In this document: piece by piece, positions 37,101-46,100 of the stretch
Position numbering within the stretch: the stretch's first letter is position 1
Layout: each line of letters starts with the position of its first letter
Assembly: GCF_905404315.1 (NCBI RefSeq)
Contig: NC_066310.1
Coordinates: 682,001-746,000 of the forward strand
Direction of reading: 5' to 3'
Source: Leptidea sinapis
Taxonomy: Eukaryota; Arthropoda; Insecta; Lepidoptera; Pieridae
Length of the DNA: 64,000 nt
The notes under the pieces: generated by a model
Databases searched by the model: none
What the model saw: the letters and a program-made list of their open reading frames with translations, nothing else
Told to the model about the DNA's origin: nothing
Translations under genes and position numbers: made by a program

Positions 37101-40100
37101 ACTTATTGAACGTCAAAATCTACCACCCATTCAAAAGAGACTGCCTCAGACCTGAGAAGAATGGGCGCAAGAAACTCAGCGGGCTTTTTTTTTTAATATA
37201 AAATATGGATTACAATGTAATATATTACAATAAACATTTATAATTAAAGAGCCTGAGGGTATTCGCTTTATTCCCAGTCCGTGGTGTCATTAAGAAAATC
37301 GTTTATGCTATAATAACCTTTCCCACACAAACGTTTTTTAACAATTCTTTTAAATTTCGTAACAAATTTGTTTTGTACATTTTCTAGGATCATATTGTAG
37401 AAGCATATACATCGCCCAACAAAAGACTTACTAACTCGACCCAACCGAGTAGTAGGCATAACAAGTTTATGTTTATTCCTCGTGTTAACATTATGAATGT
37501 TACAGTTTCTAGAAAATTCCTCAATTTGCTTATGAACATACAAAACATTATCGAAAATGTATTGAGAAGCAACAGTCAAAATGTTTATTTCTTTAAATTT
37601 TTCTCTTAATGATTCTTTAGGACCTAGGTTATAAATGGCGCGAATAGCCCTCGTCTGCAGTACAAAGATCGTATTAAAATCGGCCGCACTGCCCCATAAC
37701 AATATACCATAGGACATAATACTATGAAAATAACTAAAGTATACTAATCTCGCCGTATCTATATCAGTTAACCGTCTAATTTTCTTAACCGCATATGCTG
37801 CAGAACTAAGCCTATTCGCCAATCCTTCAATATGGAGGCCCCACTGCAATTTGGAATCAAGAGTAATGCCAAGAAATATAGCAGATTCCACTGGTTTTAC
37901 CACCTCTCCATTTAATAAAATATTCGCATCTACATTTTTGTCATTTTACGCGGTGAATTTAATATATTTGGTTTTATGATTATTTAACAATAAGTTATTG
38001 GCGCTAAACCAGTACACGATGTCAGATAGAGCATTGTTTACTTCGTCATACAAAACTTGGCTTCGTTTCACTTTGAATATAAGTGAAGTGTCATCCGCAA
38101 ACAATACCACCTTGTGTTTTTTTTCTACAAAGACCAACATAACTTACCGGGGAATGAGTTATATAATTGAAAATAAGAACTTGAAGGTTAGATTTACATT
38201 AGACCAGAGCCGACAATTTTTGAAACAAAAAAAAATAATAGTGGGCCGAAAAGGAAGATAATATAACAAAAATGAAAGGAAAAATGGTAGTGGTGATACC
38301 CACAAACCTCGGATATAGCTGGGAACGGCGCCTCTATCGTCTCGCTTTTTCGTTTCATTGAGTTTCAAAAAACAACGATTCTAAAGAACTTCTTTACTTA
38401 CACTCCAAAATTTGTTGCAACAATAATTAAATACGTGATGTTCTTATTAAATTTTTAATTTTATTACTTCTTTCTTATTACAAACTAGCTGACCTGGCAA
38501 ACGTTGTTTTGTCATATAAATTATATATGTAAACCTTGAGCTTCAACGAATCTATTACAAAAGATTTCATTGAGATCAGTTGAATAGTTTAGGAGTTATT
38601 AGGGAACATACATTCTCTTTTATATATATAAATTATAATCTAGTATTTCTTACAATTCACTGATTTAGGGAAATATTATTCACTTGCAACATTATTTGGC
38701 TGCTGCGTGTTGGCGAATGTAAGTACGTGACGCTCACGCACACATTAATTATAATGCTACTTCTACATTGACAGGAACTATGAATGAAACTATCATTCAG
38801 TGTTACTATTCTATGCTCATATGTATATTACGATCAGATAGTGATAAGCATAGAACAACAATTAAGCAAGATTTCCCAATCATTCTATTACAAACCTTTG
38901 CACAATAGTTCTTTAACTTTGATATTTCCATGTTTAATTTGATATTCTCGTTGTGTGTTTCCTCATTTTGTGTAAGCAATAAATTAATTTTTTCATCATA
39001 TTGGTCCTTCTTCGATGTGATTCCAAATACTTTCTAGAAAATTAAATATGTAATATTTTAATTGCACTTGCATCAGTACAGAAGTTGTGTTCATAGGAAT
39101 AACTCTTTTTAGTTATAAATAAAACAATTTGATTCAACATGATGTTATATTAATTTTTATAATACAAAACAAAAAAACATTAATGGTTACATTGGCCTAA
39201 TATTGAAATGTGAACATAAACAAGATTGTGTCACCATAATATGTAAGATCAACCAACTCATCTCTTGGTCTGAGAATCCAACCTGTAAATCAACTATAAA
39301 CACCGACCATAAATATGATATAAAAGATTCTTTGTAATAAGTACACTGTATTGTCCAACAATTATTTCATTATTATTATAAGTTTATATTGTCTCTATAA
39401 TGTTCAACTTTATTTCTGATAGCCGCTATGTCCTCACTATATGTCCTACAGCAACCTCCAATATACTGTACATTCAGCTGCAACCATTCTGGAACAAATG
39501 TACAAAGAGGCTCACACTGATCATCCTTCCATCCCACACCAGGATCCCACTTCTCTCCAGAGTTAGGATATGCCACAATTGGTATATTACCTATGTTCCT
39601 AACCAAGTTAGCAACCCATTTTGGTGAGCAGCAATTCATACCAACTGCAATCAACTGTTCATGATTTGATTCCCAGCACTTTCTGGCTACTTCTTGAAAG
39701 TTTTCACCATGGGATAGACTTGTATCATCCTTACAGCTGACGGAAATCCATGCTTTGGCTGAAGGATAATCTTTCAACATGTTGACTAAGACTAGAGCTT
39801 CCTTTTCACAGGGTATGGTCTCAATCGCAAGAAAGTCAACTTCAGACTGAAGCAATGCTTCAATGCGAGGCCTGTGCCAATTTTTCATTGTTTCTTCAGA
39901 AATTAAATCAGTGTAACTTCCACTGTACTCTGAGCCGTCATTGAGTGCTGCTCCATAAGGACCTACAGAGCCAGCAATGAGAATATTCCGAGATGAAATT
40001 GATAATAATTTACATTCCTCTGAATACTTAATCCTTGCTTTCTGAGCTAACCTGACAGCTCGCTGGATAAGGCCGTACGCCTCGTCCGAACTCACACCAA

Positions 40101-43100
40101 GATGTCTCAAAAAAGCTCCAACTGATGCCTGATACGTGTTTGTAGATATAATATCGGAACCTGCTCGAATGAAATCCAGGTGGGTTTTTACAACATCTTC
40201 AGGATGTGTATTCAAAAATCTAGAGGTCCATAGCGGGTCACTATCGGCAGTGGTACCTACGTGTCTCGATAACTGTGATGAAAATCCTCCATCTAATATA
40301 TAAACTTTCTTTTCATTCCCACCAATCCCATATAAAATATTATCTGTCATACTAAAATTAAATGCGATAGGTACCGTGCAGCAAGGAATATGTGGAGCAG
40401 TTATGATTCCAAATTTTATTTATTTTGCATTATCTTAGTTCGGTTCTTGATCATTTTTAACTTTAAATTCAATCTATACTTTAGTTGACGGTGGTCAAAA
40501 TAATATTGTTAATTACATATGTAATACATATAATCATTTCGATTGGATTTTTAGATGGAATTTTAAATAAATGATTTAATTCGAAATCAAAAAAGGTAAG
40601 CAAAGATATGTCACTGTCAATATGCCAATTAAGAGATTATCAACATTTTTCTAGGTAGTTTTATTATTATAAACCTATGTTGATTCTAAATATAACATAA
40701 ATATTATATAAAATAAATTATTTACAAATGTCTTTATTTGGTAATGGTTACCAAACATAAAATAAATAATTTCCATATCATATTAGGCAACAAAGCAAAG
40801 TTATTTAAAGTTATTAAAGCTGGTCATGTTGCCCAGTTTGATATCTGGGTGACTAGAATGGTGTTGCTTGATACTGTTGTCCAGATTGATATCCGCGTGA
40901 CTGCCATGTTGTTGATTGAGTCTGGTCCCCGAACCGCATTTCGGTAATGATATTTATAACTTTGCTTTGGAATGTCAAAGTTTGTAATTCCGTATAGCCG
41001 TCCAAAGAAGGCAAAATTCCTTTGAAAAATGATAAGTGGCGGTTGTCTTTCTCTTACAACTATTATTATTATTATCTATTGGTTGTTTTGATCTCTTGCA
41101 GTTTTCAAGCACGTAGCTAGAAGGACCTGGGGGTAACGAGGACATTTCTTTTGTATGAAATGGAGAAGATCACGTGTTTTCATTTCGTTTCGTTTCTTCA
41201 GGCACCATTTCAAGGCTACTGTCAAATGGTTGGGCACCTTTCAACAAAAACAGCAACTGATTGTAATAATGATATTTATTCAATTGGTTTGCCCCTGATC
41301 CAGACAAACTGTTTTCTTTTAATTTTTTTACGTATCGAAAGAAGTTGTCCTTTACGCTTCTTCATTTTTACCTCGTTACCTGCAAGGAAAGAAAAAAATG
41401 TGTTTTAATCTATGATTGCAGTTATTCTTATTACGAAAATCGATGACATGGTTCCTAAGTCAGTCTCGTGCCAGATTTTGGCGAGACAACACGTCCTGAC
41501 GATGCCTCGTGTAGAGGCGAAACACGTGTCGAATTGCCGTAAAGACAACTATTGGCGGCATTAACACTAAAGAAAACTTAAATCATTTGTATGGTTCCTA
41601 ATAACAGATCTTCTATAATTTCAGACTTGTCCACACTGACCAATCTAAATGAGCCATCCTGTTTAATTTTTGTGTTTCTATTTCTGGTACTTGGGAAGAG
41701 GAAATTCGATAAACGACATGCATTTCAAATTTAAACGTGGAAGAGCAACAATTTCTAGAACTATTTCGTCAGATTGTCAAGCTGTATGGAAATATCTTCG
41801 ACCACAGTACATAGAAGAGATCACAGTAGAAAAACTACAAAATATTGCATTAGATTTTGAGCTCAAAGCCAACTTTCCTCATTGCTCTGCGGAAATTGAT
41901 GGGAAACATGTATTATAACGTCTAATAAAACTGGACAAAAGTGGCTCTCTATTTTATAATGACATAAATTATTTTTCAATTGTTTTTCTATTCGATAGAT
42001 TCTACTATTCTTAGAAATTCGACACTACAAGATTTTAATGAGAAATGAATTACCGTTGCCTCATCCTCAACCACTTGGAAATGATCATAATATCGAGCCA
42101 CGAATCCCATATGTACTCGTCGGTGATAAGCTTTTGGTTTAGGTAAGCACGTTATGCGCCCATACGGCAGACAAAATCTCAATGTGAAACAAAGGTTTTA
42201 TAATAATCGCCTTAGCAGAGCTCGTAGATACGTGAAATGTGCATTTGGGATCATGGCAAATAAATGGCCAATTTTAATAGGCCAATTTACAGCATATGAT
42301 AGAACTATTAACATTGCGAAAGCGTGTTGTGTTTTACACAATTTTGTTACACGACATAGTTGTTCTCGTAACAAGACAATTTGGCAATCAGTAGGTTCTC
42401 ATAATTGTGACCCCACGTCAATGAAGAATCATTAGCAGAAAATTTTATCAGAGATCAATTTAATAACTACTTTTTGAGTCCTGAAGGGACTTTACCATGA
42501 CAGTTGAAAATGATATAAATTAACTTATTTATTGAATAATAATAAATAACAACTCACCAATCTTGTTCTTTTTTTGGTCCTCAAATTCCTCGTAATCTTG
42601 AAATATTTTATTTTTTTTACAAACTGCTGCCCATTCATTCGCTTTACGAAATTTATCACTGTAGTGTTCGTGTGATTTATCCCATATAATGCGTCTTTCT
42701 TGGATATGAGAAAATCTATATCAATATTCTGCTCACTCATGGTAAGATAAAAATGTCGTTGCGGTCGTCTAGCTTCTTCCTCTAGCAGTGGATCACTATC
42801 TATCGTCGCAGCGGAGCTCCGACAACTCAGCGTATCACCCTCCCACCCGCTTGGTCTCATGTCCGTCGATCCGTTGAAACATCGCGCGCGACGACACAAC
42901 GGTCTAATGGGGCATGTCATAAAAAATATATGGAAAAAGATCGTGCAACGACGCAACGCAGCGCAACGCAGTAATGGAGCTTCGCTCTTAGTTTAGTATG
43001 AAACGTGCAATCATAAGTTTGAAATAGTAGTCATTACAGTATCGCGATTGGCCACGAAGCATAATCCGGCTAAGTTTGAACAGTTGCTTACAACGTAGTG

Positions 43101-46100
43101 GATTTCACCTACCTCCTTTTTTACAAGATTATAGCCGGCACCTATCAATCTCTCAATGACTGCACGTTTCATACAATCGAGTGAATCGCTTTTTTCATAG
43201 AGAGTTTCGCCAGGCTATAAACGTTATTATGAATTCAAAAACATTTTTTTGTCATTCAAAACAATCAAATAAATTCGTTTTCCCTAACATCCATACATTC
43301 AAACGTTTTATAATAAAATATGATAGTATGCTTCTCTGCACTTTCACGTCAAAATGTATCGGTAGGTGAATTACATATGGAGACATCAGAGGGCTCACGG
43401 ATCAAGAGTTACATTAATTTAATCCAAAAGCCTGTTTTTGAGTAGCACTCAATTCTGCCAATATTTGTCTTCAAACAATTCGACACGTGTTTCGCCTCTA
43501 CACGAGGCATCCTCGGGAGATGTTGACTCGCCAAGTTAGTGTGTTCACCACCAAAGAGATAAGCCTTTATTGTCTCTCCTTGATCCTATATCACTCCTAT
43601 AACTTACTGCCACAGCTTGTATTGGCACAGTCGGCGTCGACATATAGAGCGCCGTTCATCGTCGTGATAATTTGTAAAGCGACATTCAGCGTTGTGGTAA
43701 TTTGTAAAGCAACGCCAAATTGGCCTCTAAAAGGCTTGGTGTACTCAGTAAGCGAGACAGTACTCCGCTTCAGGCCACCACCTGCAACTATGAGTTGCAA
43801 TACTGATATCCCTCCCGACTCCCCATTACCAGCTAGTTCCATTTGAACTCATCGACGATCAATTCATCTCCAATAGAAATGTGGGTCATCTCTGCATCTT
43901 TTATGGCATATAATATCACGGGCAGTGCACAGAGGAGTTGTTTGGGTTGATACTAGGTTTTGCGCCCACTTATATAAAAAAAATAGCACATACATAATTT
44001 TTCAGACTGGCGGCTATACAATAATGTACATTTGGGGAAATACATCACCTTTAGTAATTTACTGTGTATGTACTTACATCTTGCGTAATGAATTGTACAA
44101 TTCGCTGATCTCGTATTCTAAGAGAATGTTCATAGGCACTTTTAATTTGATCCAAGATTAATGACATTGTAATTGAAGGATTGATCAGCTCCGTAAAGGC
44201 TGATCTATAAATCTGAAAACATAATATAATATTTTATCTATTATTTTAAAAATGAATTGCTGTTCGTATGTCTCGCTAAAACTCGAGAATGACTGGACCG
44301 ATTTGGCTAATTTTGGTCTTAAATTAACTGTGGAAGTCCGGAGAAGGTGTAAAAGGTGAATAAATATTAAAATGCGTGGAATTAAATAAAAACAACATTT
44401 TTGATTTTCCTTTGATGTGCCCCCGTCGTTCAGAAATCAAATTTAAATAATAGTTTCAAATGAATAACTAATTACAATCTTTATATCATTCTAACTTTTA
44501 CAGGAGGTAAAAAATGAACTTAATTTATTATATATTATTATAATTGGTACATTAACTTTACATTACAGTTGTTAAATATCTATCACCTTATTTTTATGTA
44601 GATTGATAATTCTTAAGTTTTGTCACAAATTAAATTTCGGAACGCAAACAATATTATTTGTCATTTGACAACAAACTATTGCGAATCTCTATATTACTCT
44701 GAAACTTCATTGTGTCTCTTTTTATCAGCTTTTCATTATTAAAGCTATGATTTTCTTTTTCTGTTCTATTATTTTTCAATTATTTGTCTTTGTCTTTCTT
44801 TTAGTTCAGTTTTTTCTTGGTTTTTGTGATTATATTATACGATATATTTTTCTTCCTGTATTATTTTTCTGCTATCGTAAACCAATGATATTTAAAAGTA
44901 TAGATAGGTTACGTAGACAACATTAAGTGTTTGAAAATTATACATTAACGCACACATGAATAACTTAACATTGCAATAGCACACTACATTACGATTACAC
45001 GTCAAAGAAGGATAGTAAATGCAATTATCGCAAGCGAAAAAGAGATAACTCTAAATTGCTAATTGCTTCGTATTTGTATAAAACAATACGGTTAATTCAT
45101 CAGATCTGACTTTTTTACCGTACACCGTGATATATGCCTAAATTACGATTCATTCATGAGTTCATGTAGTAAAAGCTATAAAGTAGTAAAACTGCATAGT
45201 AAATAAGGTAGATAATGTGTCATTGATTTTATAAAAAAATAAATTAATATTGATTATAATATATAGCCACATTGATGATACCAATTATTTATACATATAA
45301 TAATAAAAAATATACAGACACCAAAACAAAACCTCTCAATGGGACCCTTACTACAGTACAGGTATCTGTAGATACCTGTACTGTAGTAAGGGTCCCATTT
45401 TTACAATTTTAGTAACGACGGCTCCCAAAAAGTTTTAAGATAACAATTATTATTTTTTGTATCTTATATTATTTATGAATATCTTTTTGTTGAGGGTTAA
45501 TTACAATAAGGTGATGGGAGAAGAAGAAAATGATCCATTGATTCTTCTACAGTTAGCAAGGGATATACTGAAAGGGACAGTGTTACTGAAAAACTCCTAC
45601 GAAAACAAATAGCATTCACTGTCTACATCCGCTACCTACCCTAAAACTTGTTTTAGTTGTTTGATAGTTCAGCTACCTATATACTTGTTAAAAATAATTA
45701 CATTTCGTATTACATTCACTGCAACAACGACTTTTTTACATAATTTCCTAAGATATTCTACCTCGATCATCCCGCAACAGATTAGCATCAATATTTTGTC
45801 ATTTCTATACATTAATCTATGATCGGCTTGGCGGTAATCGGCGTTGTCATAGCGACATATATATTTTTTTAGATAAATAATGAAATCAAATAAAATTTTA
45901 TAATTCATGATTTCTTAACTGTGTAATTCTATGATTTTTTTTACTTTCGTAATTAGTGCATCTTCCCATAACACAAGACGACAAGACGGCATTAATTGTA
46001 AGCAATTCTGTCAACAACAAACGCGTGTGTACCGTTTTCGTATCGAGAGAGCGACTACGACCAAAGTTACCAATTGACTCCATTTAGGCGATTAATTTTC

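Larger units (their letters stand above)
40853..42740 (-). mobile_element. PIF/Harbinger DNA transposon, two-gene arrangement
   Basis: The interval holds a Harbinger nuclease on the plus strand (about 41660-42435) and, around it on the minus strand, the accessory MADF-BESS gene (exon 1 at 42552-42740, the rest at 40853-41393). Terminal repeats were not found with confidence, so the outer limits are only those of the genes. Both genes carry lesions. Confidence 0.7.

Noticed and set aside
42996..43174. The 14-bp inverted repeat as the right end of the Harbinger element
   Set aside because: No matching sequence was found at the expected left end near 40.7 kb, and no 3-bp target duplication was evident.
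45338..45399. The palindrome as a miRNA precursor
   Set aside because: A 2-nt spacer leaves no loop, and the arms are perfect, unlike a processed miRNA hairpin.
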